Shown: positions 29,360 through 37,317, counted from the first letter of the stretch. The stretch is 64,000 bases of DNA from Sedimenticola thiotaurini (GCF_001007875.1 NZ_CP011412.1:2480001-2544000); one strand, 5' to 3'. The notes: generated by a model from the sequence alone, not told the origin. Made by a program: numbers and translations.

Positions 29360-29734
29360 TCACTTCTTACTCTTCAACAGAGTCGCCAGATCGGCGAAAG
29401 GATTATGGGTCGCGCCGCTGTCCTGCCTGTCGGTCGCGGCATCACCATACTCTGAGTCGATATAGCGCGAATGTTCGTTGTCATGGCAATAGAGGCACAA
29501 CAACTCCCAATTGCTACCGTCTGATGGGTTGTTATCGTGGTTATGATCGCGATGATGGACCGTCAACTCGCGCAGATTTTCCCGGCTAAACTCCCGGGCA
29601 CAGCGCCCACAGACCCAGGGATAGAGCTTCAGCGCCTGCTCCCGATACCCCTTCTCCCGCTGATCCCGGGCACGGCGGGCCTCCGCCACCACCCGGTCGA
29701 GCTTGCTCCCGGAACGGTCCGATACCATACTCAA
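29360..29734 (-). CDS. yajD: YajD-type HNH nuclease
   Basis: This 124-residue protein contains a CxxC pair (WVCGRCAREF), the HNH core (LTVHHRDHNHDNNPSDGSN) and a second CxxC-type pair (LLCLYCHDNEH). This is the arrangement of the YajD family of small HNH nucleases. No substrate is established. It is convergent with the diguanylate cyclase gene. The 197 bp between its start and the cytochrome b561 gene showed nothing recognisable. Confidence 0.88.
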   Translation of the reverse strand: MSMVSDRSGSKLDRVVAEARRARDQREKGYREQALKLYPWVCGRCAREFSRENLRELTVHHRDHNHDNNPSDGSNWELLCLYCHDNEHSRYIDSEYGDAATDRQDSGATHNPFADLATLLKSKK

Positions 29735-29931
29735 CTCCGAATTTGAAAGTCAGCTGACATTTACCAGGACCAGCAACCAAACGTGATACCGGCTGGGAAT
29801 CCCAAGGCAATACTATCTGGTAAATAGTAGCCCATGGGACAAACCCGCTGGTAACGCCCAGTTCCTGCACTGAAGCTATCGGATTCACGCCGGCGCTTCC
29901 CTGCGCCAGCGCAATGCGGGCAGGAGTCCGG

Positions 29932-30492
29932 TTAAACCTCCTGGCCCAGCATACGACGTAGCGTTCCGTCCTTGTCAATCAGGTGATGTTTATAGGCACC
30001 TGCGACATGCAGCAGCACGCCGATAATCAATGCATCACCTGCCAATCCGTGCACCTGGTGCGCCAGACCGGCAAGCGCACCATTCAGCGGGATGACTTTG
30101 CCAGGATTAGCCGGATCCGGGTTTGCTGCGATCAGTTCGAGACCGAACAACGCGGCGCCGTGGCCACCCATCACCGACATGACAAACCCACTCAGCGGCA
30201 TAATTATGGTGCCGATCAGCAGCAGATAGTGCACTACCTTGGCCAGTATATGCATCAGCTTTGAGGGGTCGCCCAGGGTGCTGGGCCAACCATTACGTAT
30301 ACGCCAGACCACACGCCACAGGGCGAAGAAGAATACCACTATGCCAAACGATTTGTGCCAGCCATAGAGGGCAAATACCTTGTTCTCCGCCATATAAACG
30401 CCGCTGGCCAGCAGCACGATCATGGTTATCCCAACCACCCAATGCAGCATCAGAGTCTTGCGGCTGAATTTTGCTTCTGTATCAAAGGTCAT
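29932..30492 (-). CDS. Cytochrome b561 (CybB-type)
   Basis: This 186-residue protein has four predicted membrane helices with conserved histidines (MLHWVVGITMIVLLASGVYM, YGWHKSFG, AHQVHGLAGD and LLHVAGAYKHH) that ligate two b haems. Length and spacing match diheme cytochrome b561 of the CybB family, thought to carry electrons between quinol and periplasmic partners. It lies 58 bp downstream of the WrbA-like gene on the same strand, suggesting a shared redox unit. Confidence 0.9.
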   Translation of the reverse strand: MTFDTEAKFSRKTLMLHWVVGITMIVLLASGVYMAENKVFALYGWHKSFGIVVFFFALWRVVWRIRNGWPSTLGDPSKLMHILAKVVHYLLLIGTIIMPLSGFVMSVMGGHGAALFGLELIAANPDPANPGKVIPLNGALAGLAHQVHGLAGDALIIGVLLHVAGAYKHHLIDKDGTLRRMLGQEV

Positions 30493-30550
30493 AGTACTGC
30501 TCCCTTCATTTAATTTTTGTCCGCTCAGGACTTCATGTTAACAATCAGGT

Positions 30551-31123
30551 CTATTTCCAGCGCCGGGCAGCCTGGGCCACGCGCCTGCCCAGGTGTTGGG
30601 CGGTATCCCGGTCAGATTGCGGTGGCACTATCTCCGGCCCCTGGTCGGCGTTGCTCTGGGCCATCACCCCCAGATAGCTACCGACCCGGTTAAGATCATC
30701 CGGACTGCCCTGGGTGCTGTTATTCCCCGGAAGCAGCCCCAGACTGACCCAGACCATACCGTGCTGCGCCGCAAATACACTCAGCTGTTGAAGCGTATTG
30801 AGCTTGTCGCCGCTGTAGCTGGCCGAGTTGGTGAAGCCCGCCGCCAGTTTGTCCTTCCAGCCCTGCTCCGCCCAGACCTTGGAACTGGCGTCCATAAAGG
30901 CCTTGAACGGCGCACTGACGCTGCCCATGTAGGTGGGGGTTCCGAAAATGATTCCATCCGCATCCGCCAGCCGATCCCAATCGATCTGATCAGGATCATC
31001 CACCGCAATCAACGTGACATCCCCATGAATCTCCCTGACTCCGGCCGCAACAGCTTCCGCCAGCACTTTGGTGTGTCCATAGCCACTGTGATAAACCACA
31101 GCAATTTTAACGTTTTCGCTCAT
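30551..31123 (-). CDS. WrbA-like flavodoxin-family NAD(P)H oxidoreductase
   Basis: This 190-residue protein has a flavodoxin fold with the FMN phosphate loop VVYHSGYGHTKVLAEAVAAG and the flavin-binding FGTPTYMGSVSAPFKAFMD. It resembles WrbA-type NAD(P)H:quinone oxidoreductases. Quinone reduction under oxidative stress is the family role; the exact substrate here is unknown. The divergent LysR-type gene 95 bp away may regulate it. The cytochrome b561 gene follows. Confidence 0.87.
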   Translation of the reverse strand: MSENVKIAVVYHSGYGHTKVLAEAVAAGVREIHGDVTLIAVDDPDQIDWDRLADADGIIFGTPTYMGSVSAPFKAFMDASSKVWAEQGWKDKLAAGFTNSASYSGDKLNTLQQLSVFAAQHGMVWVSLGLLPGNNSTQGSPDDLNRVGSYLGVMAQSNADQGPEIVPPQSDRDTAQHLGRRVAQAARRWK

Positions 31124-31159
31124 AACAATCTCCAGACATCTCTAATCGGATGCCGGAGA

Positions 31160-31189
31160 TTGTAAAACCGGGGGCGCTATTCGTATAAT
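31160..31189 (+). promoter_or_regulatory. Possible promoter of the LysR-type gene
   Basis: TTGTAA (31160-31165) and TATAAT (31184-31189) are separated by 18 bp, 30 bp upstream of the LysR ATG. The -10 is perfect and the -35 is weak. The divergent wrbA-type promoter must lie in the same short AT-rich intergenic region. Confidence 0.4.
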
Positions 31190-31218
31190 GTATTATTATT
31201 ATATTGATTATTCACCAT

Positions 31219-32136
31219 ATGCATTTACGTAACATTGACCTCAACCTGTTGGTCGTATTACAGGCCTTGCTGGAACATCGCCATGTGACCCAGGCCGCCA
31301 ATACCCTGAATATGAGTCAGCCCGCCGTCAGCCGCGCCCTCTCCCGGCTGAGAGACACGTTCAATGACCCGCTGCTGGTACGCACTGCAAAAGGGTATGA
31401 CCTGAGTGCACGTGCGGCGTCAATACAACCGCAACTGGAGCAGCTGCTCGGCTCTTTGGAAAAACTGGTATCAGCACCAAAGTTCGACCCCAAGCAGTCC
31501 AACGACACCGTCAGAATCTATGGACTTGACCCCGAGGTGAGCATTTTCCTGCCCAGCCTGTTTTCACTGATGCGCCGTGAAGCACCCGGCATGTTTCTGG
31601 ATGTACGCAGTGAACCGAGAGAACAATTTGAACTCCTCGACTCGGGGGATGTGCATTTTTCACTAACCGCCTTTACACCCCACAATGGCCTGGAACACTA
31701 CCGGCGTTTAAGAGTGGAACGACCAAGGTTCGTTGTGCTGATGCATAAAAACCATCCGCTTGCCAAGGGGCCGTTGACCATAAAACGGTACCTGGACGCG
31801 GCCCACGGGATGGTTTCCATTACCGGCCGGGGACCGGCACTGGTGGACCGGTCACTGTCGGATACGGGCCGAACACTCTATACACCGTTACGATTAAGCA
31901 GTTTTGCCAATGTCGGGCAATTTTGTGAAGAGGGCGGCATTCTGTTTCATCTGCCCAGGGTATTTGCAGAACAGGCTCGGAAGGGGCGCCCTCTGATCAC
32001 ACGGGAGCCACCTGAAGAGTTGGCACAGGATTTACCCACCACCTATCTCTACTGGCACGAAAGACATCACCACAACCCCATGTGTCAGTGGTTTCGAGAC
32101 CAGATCAGGGCCCTGGCAGATTCATCGGCGGAATAG
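31219..32136 (+). CDS. LysR-family transcriptional regulator
   Basis: From the ATG at 31219 the product is 305 residues beginning MHLRNIDLNLLVVLQALLEH. A TTG 15 bp upstream is in frame but less likely. The N-terminal winged helix (VTQAANTLNMSQPAVSRALS) is typical of LysR regulators, followed by an effector-binding domain related to NodD/SyrM-type members. It is divergent from the WrbA-like and cytochrome b561 genes, the usual arrangement for a LysR regulator and its target. The effector is unknown. Confidence 0.92.
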   Translation: MHLRNIDLNLLVVLQALLEHRHVTQAANTLNMSQPAVSRALSRLRDTFNDPLLVRTAKGYDLSARAASIQPQLEQLLGSLEKLVSAPKFDPKQSNDTVRIYGLDPEVSIFLPSLFSLMRREAPGMFLDVRSEPREQFELLDSGDVHFSLTAFTPHNGLEHYRRLRVERPRFVVLMHKNHPLAKGPLTIKRYLDAAHGMVSITGRGPALVDRSLSDTGRTLYTPLRLSSFANVGQFCEEGGILFHLPRVFAEQARKGRPLITREPPEELAQDLPTTYLYWHERHHHNPMCQWFRDQIRALADSSAE

Positions 32137-32173
32137 CGCCGCCCAAGTAACTCAGGACGATATGACAGGGTGA

Positions 32174-33148
32174 TTAATGACGACACAAGGCACCATGACA
32201 TTTCAGCGTATTAAAATCGTAAACTGCGGAGTGTCCAGGCTTACCTTTCGGTTTCGGCACACCACGCTCTATGAAGAAAGTGGCCGAGTTCCCACCATAC
32301 AAACCCGCCGGATAGGTAAACGCCTTTAGCACCACATAGGCCTTACGCAGGGAGGGCGGCTTCGGCCTGGGTATACCGACACCGGCAATCGGCGGAACAT
32401 CCTCTGGTGGCATACTCGCCACCAGTTCATCCACCCATCGGGTGGCATCCTCGGCAGTTGCGCGCCGGAGTATGCCTTTAGCAACAGCCGCATCGAGCCC
32501 CGCCTGCCCGGCCAGCGGCATAGTGTCATCCCTAAACGAATCCGGGGTTATCCGGGTCGATGTTACCAGCTGCTGGGTTCCTGCGAGCGGCTCTCCCACG
32601 ACAATTCGCCCGGCCTTATCACCGAGAAATACCAATTCCACCGGCTTGCCGAACAATTTTCTGGACATGGGATTCAGCGACTTGTTACCCTTTTTACTCA
32701 GGTAAAGGTATCCGCAGGGTCCCCGGTTGTGGTGTGTGCTGTTAAGCACCGGAACCTTACTGTCGAGCCCCGCCACCACTTGCCTGTGGTAACCGGTCAA
32801 AAACACCGCGCTAATTTCAGTGCCTTCACTCCAACCTATATTCCAGATAGTCGGTTCATAAGCACCCAGTATCAATAATACCGGTTTGGTCCTGCTATTC
32901 ACGGCAACATCGAACTGCGTTGCTTCATGTCCGCTTTGATCTATCTGGAACCCGATACGACGCCCGGAGTAGGATCCCGCTGCGTAGACCACCGCATTGT
33001 CAGGGATATTGAGGCCCGCATATTCACACACCGGCGGGGTCCCGCCCCGCTGTATCAATTCGGGTGGCAGTTCAAATTCGAACGTTGTTAACGGGTCCGC
33101 AGTCGCGACCTGAATAAACAATAACGCCATTACTATAAACCGAGCCAT
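32174..33148 (-). CDS. Secreted protein of unknown function
   Basis: The 324-residue product has a clear signal peptide (about residues 1-17, ending ATA-DP). I do not recognise a domain. The body contains a CEYAGLNIPDNAVVYAAGSY segment and a SAVFLTGYHRQVVAGLDSKV segment that read as beta-rich. Cysteines near residues 41 and 148 and two near the C-terminus (CHGALCRH) suggest disulfides in the periplasm. A proline-rich stretch (IPRPKPPSLRK) precedes the last quarter. It lies just outside the integron array and is followed upstream by another secreted protein on the same strand. No attC site flanks it. Confidence 0.7.
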   Translation of the reverse strand: MARFIVMALLFIQVATADPLTTFEFELPPELIQRGGTPPVCEYAGLNIPDNAVVYAAGSYSGRRIGFQIDQSGHEATQFDVAVNSRTKPVLLILGAYEPTIWNIGWSEGTEISAVFLTGYHRQVVAGLDSKVPVLNSTHHNRGPCGYLYLSKKGNKSLNPMSRKLFGKPVELVFLGDKAGRIVVGEPLAGTQQLVTSTRITPDSFRDDTMPLAGQAGLDAAVAKGILRRATAEDATRWVDELVASMPPEDVPPIAGVGIPRPKPPSLRKAYVVLKAFTYPAGLYGGNSATFFIERGVPKPKGKPGHSAVYDFNTLKCHGALCRH

Positions 33149-33233
33149 GTTATGCCTCCCTTCATTTTCCAGATCCCGTTCAAACGCCAGATGTGGTTAA
33201 GCACGACTAATCACTAACCCGTCAATCTGTCCA

Positions 33234-34100
33234 TCATCTCAGCAAAGATGCAATGTCGGGGTGTAACTGCATCAGAAACCTGTCCACCGAACGCGTATAG
33301 CTGCTTCTCTTGCCTAAATTTACATTTGTGGCTCTATGGGACAAATCGACTTTCAGCAGTTTCGCGTCCGTGCCAAACTGCCTGGACTTCTGAATGTACT
33401 TTCCGGCTTGAACACAGGGAGCATCTTTTCGTTGCGTGGAACATATGGCCAGAAATGGCGCCCGCTTACCTGATAACGCATAAATGGGGGACGCGGCCTT
33501 CCAGTACGCCTGATGGATGCCAAACGCTTTCTTATAAAATCTGGGTGGTCTCCGCGAGGTCATTATCTCAACAATGTCGTAAGCGGCCGAGTCAATAGCC
33601 ACCGCACCAAGCCACGGCTTAACACCACCAGCTAACTCCTGTTGGCCGCGGGAGGCAATAAGTGAAACCAGGTGGGCGCCCGCGGAGTGTCCCATTAATA
33701 TGAAGCGGTCCGGTGATCCGCCCCACTTCCGGGCCTGCTGCTGGGAAAAACGCAATGCGCTCTCTACGTCTTTCACTTGCTGCATAGGTGCTGCATCCGG
33801 TACCAGCCGATAATTTACCGAGATAAAGACAAATCCTTTGGATACCCAGTGATTCACCTTGTTCCTGACTACTCCGTTGGAAGCCTTGTCGCCAATCCTC
33901 CACGCCCCTCCGTGGACCATAAATATCACGGGAGCATTGCCCGCCCCCCTTGGCATATAAACATCCAATCGCTGCCGCTGGTCCTGGCCATATGGGACAT
34001 CACGTATAACCTTTACTTCTGCAGACTGGGCCATGCAATTTGGCAAGTAAAGCGCCGTCAATAGCAGCACTGTAAAGATCTGCTTTATATTCAAAACCAT
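33234..34100 (-). CDS. Secreted alpha/beta hydrolase (esterase-like)
   Basis: This 288-residue protein has an N-terminal signal peptide (hydrophobic core FTVLLLTALYLPNCMA). It has an alpha/beta-hydrolase body of the BD-FAE/kynurenine-formamidase type: the oxyanion motif HGGAW, the nucleophile elbow GHSAGAH with its serine, and a late histidine (DLSHRATN). The substrate cannot be named. It is upstream of the unknown secreted protein on the same strand with about 85 bp between them, so the two could be cotranscribed. It lies just beyond the IS remnant that ends the cassette array. Confidence 0.85.
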   Translation of the reverse strand: MVLNIKQIFTVLLLTALYLPNCMAQSAEVKVIRDVPYGQDQRQRLDVYMPRGAGNAPVIFMVHGGAWRIGDKASNGVVRNKVNHWVSKGFVFISVNYRLVPDAAPMQQVKDVESALRFSQQQARKWGGSPDRFILMGHSAGAHLVSLIASRGQQELAGGVKPWLGAVAIDSAAYDIVEIMTSRRPPRFYKKAFGIHQAYWKAASPIYALSGKRAPFLAICSTQRKDAPCVQAGKYIQKSRQFGTDAKLLKVDLSHRATNVNLGKRSSYTRSVDRFLMQLHPDIASLLR

Positions 34101-34263
34101 ATTCTTCCTATATTTTGTTAATTGGGTGCCCGGTCGACCTGATAAAGATGAAAAATATTAAGTAACCTTTATAACAGTCAACGCCATTGTTCGTTAGAAA
34201 TACCTATATAGAACCGGCAACGACGGATATGCATACGCAAACCAAGACCAAAGCAGGGGGGGA

Positions 34264-34485
34264 TTACCTCTCCTTCTTGATGCTGGTGACCTTTTTACGC
34301 TTGTCTGTGACTCCCTTTCCTTCCCGGTACTCTTTTTTTCATCGTGACAGCATGAATGGGTGGATGTCGAGAGTTTCGGCGACCGCCTTAACCTGTACCC
34401 CATCCAGGTGACTAAGTTGGACCGCTTTGGCTTTGAATTCCTCCGTGTATCGCCATGCCCTCCTGGGTTGATTGTATCTTGGCAG
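34264..34485 (-). pseudogene. IS3-family orfA remnant with internal stop
   Basis: The minus-strand frame reads LPRYNQPRRAWRYTEEFKAK, then a helix-turn-helix with VAETLDIHPFMLSR, a TGA stop where a tryptophan codon is expected, and KKEYREGKGVTDKRKK. That is an IS3-family OrfA start. The initiator reads CTG instead of ATG, the tryptophan codon is a stop, and the rest of OrfA and all of OrfB are gone. It is clearly non-functional. Confidence 0.8.
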
Positions 34486-34535
34486 TGAACACTCTTCTGT
34501 CAGAAGTGAGTGTCCGTTTTAGAGGGGGATGTTCA
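34264..34535 (-). mobile_element. IS3-family element remnant truncating the cassette array
   Basis: The remnant starts with an IS terminus reading TGAACATCCCCCTCTAAAAC on the minus strand at 34535, followed by the decayed orfA. The opposite end was not found. It begins three bases away from the GTTAGGC core of the last cassette, so it has removed the rest of that attC. It occupies most of the 456-bp gap between the hydrolase gene and the last cassette; the remaining sequence (34101-34263) holds nothing recognisable. Confidence 0.72.
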
Positions 34536-34538
34536 CTT

Positions 34539-34545
34539 GTTAGGC
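34539..34545 (-). repeat. Truncated attC of cassette 14
   Basis: Only the 7-bp inverse core (GCCTAAC on the minus strand) remains, 12 bp downstream of the cassette-14 stop codon. The remaining attC has been replaced by the IS3 remnant, so this end can no longer recombine normally. Confidence 0.75.
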
Positions 34546-34557
34546 ATACAGCGATTC

Positions 34558-34893
34558 TCACCAGTGATTGTGAACTGCCGTAACTTGATTTGCCAAAAAA
34601 GTGAGCCGCTCCATTTGATTTCTGCTTCCCCCATACAGGCCAAAATCATGGGCGATCGAAAAGAACCCTTCTCCAGGATTATTGTCACTGCCCTTATGGA
34701 CAACTAATGCCGTAAGCATTGGACGACCTGCTTGATGTTCTTGCGCTGCAATTTCGCCAAGCAACCTCGCAATTTCTTCTCGATCTTCATCCACATCCAT
34801 TGAAAGACCCACCAGCGGTGCGACATCGCTATAGGCTGCTAGGAGGTCATTTCGCACAAGACGAACAAGCTCATCGTAGAGAATCATATTCAT
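34558..34893 (-). CDS. Cassette 14: hypothetical protein
   Basis: The ATG at 34893 is preferred because AGGA lies 6 bp upstream; a longer frame to 34938 runs into the preceding attC. The 111-residue product starts MNMILYDELVRLVRNDLLAA and is soluble, with an acidic helical N-terminal half. A distinctive loop reads VVHKGSDNNPGEGFFSIAHD. I recognise no characterised domain; the D-N-x-P-G-x-G-F-F pattern is the best handle for a search. It is the most distal cassette, and its attC is truncated by an IS remnant. Confidence 0.75.
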   Translation of the reverse strand: MNMILYDELVRLVRNDLLAAYSDVAPLVGLSMDVDEDREEIARLLGEIAAQEHQAGRPMLTALVVHKGSDNNPGEGFFSIAHDFGLYGGSRNQMERLTFLANQVTAVHNHW

Positions 34894-34922
34894 GGCATTT
34901 CCTTTTCTTGGGGAGCTCGGTT

Positions 34923-34998
34923 GCCTAACGCCAAACATATGGGGCGGCGGCGAAGCCGACGTCCCAGCCAGAAGGGCGACATAATGTACTTGTTAGAT
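34923..34998 (-). repeat. attC site of cassette 13
   Basis: On the minus strand the 76-bp site runs from ATCTAAC to GTTAGGC, with an imperfect palindrome between (for example GTCGGCTTCGCCGCC). It lies directly downstream of the cassette-13 ORF. Its GTTAGGC end matches the remaining core of cassette 14. Confidence 0.88.
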
Positions 34999-35007
34999 GG
35001 CGCAGTT

Positions 35008-35382
35008 TTATGCTTTGCGATTATGTAGTGAGCCTATATAGGCCCCTGCCATTGCAATAGAGCTAGCAGCCAAAATAAGGAAGGTTTGAATGGCCACGTC
35101 CCAATCGCCGCTTGATTCCGTAGCTGCTTCAATAAATACCATGACTACCGAACCAACTAGAGCTACCATGATTAAGTAACGAGACAAATATATTGACCGC
35201 ATTGATCTTGCCGCGACATAACCTCCAAGTAGTAAGGGAAGAATTGTGACCAACGCTGGATACCAAGGAAACCAGCTTTCCCCGAAGGTGGATGATAATA
35301 GTGGTATCGCTAACCACAATCCAAGTACAGCGAGAATCCCAACTACTGAGCCGAAAACGAAAGGCTTTAGAAGTGCTCCCAT
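35008..35382 (-). CDS. Cassette 13: four-helix membrane protein
   Basis: From the ATG at 35382 the product is about 124 residues and starts MGALLKPFVFGSVVGILAVL; an upstream in-frame start reaches into the neighbouring attC and is less likely. Four hydrophobic segments are visible, with a short loop LLLGGYVAARSMRSIYLSRY between the second and third. No catalytic motif is seen. The GGYVA loop resembles PGYVAGKIA of the cassette-9 protein, hinting at distant relation. Function is unknown. Confidence 0.78.
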   Translation of the reverse strand: MGALLKPFVFGSVVGILAVLGLWLAIPLLSSTFGESWFPWYPALVTILPLLLGGYVAARSMRSIYLSRYLIMVALVGSVVMVFIEAATESSGDWDVAIQTFLILAASSIAMAGAYIGSLHNRKA

Positions 35383-35399
35383 GTTCCTATTCTTTTTCC

Positions 35400-35468
35400 A
35401 TCTAACGCCCAACTCTGCGGGCAATTGAAGCGCAGCATAAATTGATCCGCTGCAGTTGTTTGTTACAA
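35400..35468 (-). repeat. attC site of cassette 12
   Basis: The 69-bp site ends in GTTAGAT on the minus strand, which matches the core of the neighbouring cassette-13 end. The inverse core reads TTGTAAC, a less canonical version. The stop codon of the cassette-12 ORF lies inside that core. Confidence 0.82.
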
Positions 35469-36107
35469 GGCTGGATTTTCAACATTCAATTGCGCCTCCT
35501 TACCGTCTAGTTCCCTAGCTTTATTAAAGATGCGTCGTACTTCCTCATAAATAGGCATAAAGAAGTATTTCTTACCCATTAAAACCAAGCACTCAGCTTC
35601 GGGGTCTAACAGCTTGAATATGTGGCCTACCGGGTCATCAGCCAATGTATGACTATCAACTATACAATTGGGGAAGAAATAGCCGGCATCATTTTGCAAG
35701 AGGTATTGATCCAGCCTTTCGTCGAAATGCTCCCATGCATTTCGTAGATCCCGATTATAGAGAGCTGACTCTTTATCTAAGCCGAAGCTCTTGCATAATT
35801 TTTCGCCACGTCTCTCTTTCAAAACCCTCTGGTTAGGCTCTTTATTTTTCCCACCTGGGGATGGCCAAAAATACCTAGACAGTGCGGCAGCATGACCTAC
35901 AGCTTCTTGAACTATACATATAAGATATTCAGGGCCTATTTCTTCTTTCTTTAGTTGACGGTATCTATCAAATGACTCTAAGCATCGATCCGCAGAATAC
36001 ATAATTGAGTGAATATAGAAGGATTCGCAATATGAAACTATCCCATGGTAGTCTTCTACTACTAATTTAGCCCTTCTTTCTTTTTCATCCATATCCAATT
36101 CTTGCAC
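35463..36107 (-). CDS. Cassette 12: HEPN-like protein (paralogue of cassette 10)
   Basis: This 214-residue protein starts with a GTG preceded by AGGAAG; an internal ATG at 36091 is an alternative. It is soluble and helical. Residues about 72-82 read HAAALSRYFWP, and residues 119-135 read RDLRNAWEHFDERLDQY, containing R122-x4-H127, the R-x4-H signature of HEPN ribonuclease-type domains. Both segments recur in the cassette-10 protein. HEPN membership is a pattern-based inference; many HEPN proteins are toxins or defence RNases. The stop codon lies within the attC core. No partner antitoxin is adjacent in the same cassette. Confidence 0.72.
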   Translation of the reverse strand: MQELDMDEKERRAKLVVEDYHGIVSYCESFYIHSIMYSADRCLESFDRYRQLKKEEIGPEYLICIVQEAVGHAAALSRYFWPSPGGKNKEPNQRVLKERRGEKLCKSFGLDKESALYNRDLRNAWEHFDERLDQYLLQNDAGYFFPNCIVDSHTLADDPVGHIFKLLDPEAECLVLMGKKYFFMPIYEEVRRIFNKARELDGKEAQLNVENPAL

Positions 36108-36128
36108 AATTCCACTTCCTTGGATGCC

Positions 36129-36188
36129 TTGTAACGTTCTAGCACAGCCGCAACGGTTTTTGTTGTCGGCTGGTGCGGCTTGTTAAGC
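36129..36188 (-). repeat. attC site of cassette 11
   Basis: The 60-bp site, the shortest in the array, runs on the minus strand from GCTTAAC to GTTACAA, with GCCGCACCAGCC and GGCTGTGCTAG arms between. The GTTACAA end matches the inverse core of cassette 12. Confidence 0.82.
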
Positions 36189-36197
36189 GCTGCATTC

Positions 36198-36629
36198 TCA
36201 TTGGGACAGACCTGATTGCAGCTCTATAATTAGTTCTTTTTTTGCTTCACTCACTAACGCCTCGGCCTTAGATGAATCTGTTTCACTCCAAACAACCCAT
36301 CTATCTCCTTGGAATTTCCTCACATCATATTTAACGCTGTTTTCGCTAAATTTTCTAAGAACGATAGCTTCCATTTCTGGACCAAAACTTACACTCCTAT
36401 TAGACGGGACTATTTTCTGATAAAGCCGCCCAATGATGCTTTCTACTTTTCTTTTGTCTTTTAACTTGAATTCAAAGCGACTCCCGGATAATTGCTTATA
36501 CCATATACCTGCATTATCGAAGGCGTCAGGAGCTAACTGGTGTAGTTTTTCATCGCCCATACTGGTTACGAATGTTTCACTGGAACATCCAACAAGTATC
36601 AGCACAAAGAATATACGTAGAATTCTCAT
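36198..36629 (-). CDS. Cassette 11: lipoprotein of unknown function
   Basis: The 143-residue product has a lipoprotein signal peptide: a hydrophobic core (IFFVLILVGC) ending in the lipobox LVGC with the cysteine at about residue 15. The mature part is a mixed charged domain (LSGSRFEFKLKDKRKVESII and later VRKFQGDRWVVWSETD). I recognise no family. Residues S and S after the lipid-modified cysteine fit outer-membrane sorting. It sits between the two HEPN-like paralogue cassettes. Any functional link to them is unproven. Confidence 0.78.
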   Translation of the reverse strand: MRILRIFFVLILVGCSSETFVTSMGDEKLHQLAPDAFDNAGIWYKQLSGSRFEFKLKDKRKVESIIGRLYQKIVPSNRSVSFGPEMEAIVLRKFSENSVKYDVRKFQGDRWVVWSETDSSKAEALVSEAKKELIIELQSGLSQ

Positions 36630-36636
36630 GTTTTAC

Positions 36637-36720
36637 GCTTAACGCTTGCAGCATGCGCGCCCACGGAATGGAGCCGAAGGCGCAATGTAGTGGGCGTCGC
36701 CGTGCCTGCACTGGTTATGC
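36637..36720 (-). repeat. attC site of cassette 10
   Basis: The 84-bp site runs on the minus strand from GCATAAC to GTTAAGC. The GTTAAGC end matches the inverse core GCTTAAC of the neighbouring cassette 11. The cassette-10 stop codon is inside the GCATAAC core. Confidence 0.86.
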
Positions 36721-37302
36721 AGTCGGGAGTCTTCCGCCATTTTCATCAGCTATCTCCAACAGCTCTTTAATCCTAATGATTTCAGCAACGATAGGGTCCA
36801 TTTCATGGTCGCTATCGAGAAGCCGAAAAATGCCAACATCTGTGAAAAAGGCACGAAATAGATGACCCGGAACACCATCATCGCCTGGTTTCGGCCCCAC
36901 ATACTCAGGGATGACAACGCCTACGATACCGTCTGACAGATAGCGATCTAGCCTTTCATCAAAATGTTCAATGGCATTCCTGAGGTCACGAGAAAAAAGA
37001 GGGTTGCTTTCATCAATATTGAGAGACTCGCGTAGATGAATGCCACGTTCAGCATGCCCTTTCCGAACTGGCCAGAAATAGCGTGATAATGCCGCCCCAT
37101 GGACAATAATATTCTGTAACTCATTGAGAATATCATGTGTCAGGACCCGATCTAGCCCCTCTTCCATCGCAGCTTCCGGCAGGGTTTCAAAAGCATGAGA
37201 AATCCGTGCAATCGATCGAAAGGCGGACTGGGCATTAAATAACATCCCGTTGATATAAAACGCCTCATAAGGTGGACAAATTCGGCCGTCTTCCATCGCC
37301 AT
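36715..37302 (-). CDS. Cassette 10: HEPN-like protein (paralogue of cassette 12)
   Basis: This 195-residue soluble helical protein shares two blocks with the cassette-12 product: HGAALSRYFWP (about residues 68-78) and RDLRNAIEHFDERLDRYLS (about 105-123). The latter contains R108-x4-H113, the HEPN-type R-x4-H signature. The flanking sequences have diverged strongly, so the two cassettes are old relatives, not recent copies. HEPN function is inferred; an RNase toxin or a scaffold protein are both possible. The stop codon overlaps the attC core. Confidence 0.72.
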   Translation of the reverse strand: MAMEDGRICPPYEAFYINGMLFNAQSAFRSIARISHAFETLPEAAMEEGLDRVLTHDILNELQNIIVHGAALSRYFWPVRKGHAERGIHLRESLNIDESNPLFSRDLRNAIEHFDERLDRYLSDGIVGVVIPEYVGPKPGDDGVPGHLFRAFFTDVGIFRLLDSDHEMDPIVAEIIRIKELLEIADENGGRLPTA

Positions 37303-37317
37303 TACGGTCTCCCTACT

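Noticed and set aside
33149..33233. An attC site between the two secreted-protein genes
   Set aside because: The segment has a GGTTAAGC-like string and a CTAACCC string but no matching palindrome or core pair; the genes are not annotated as cassettes.
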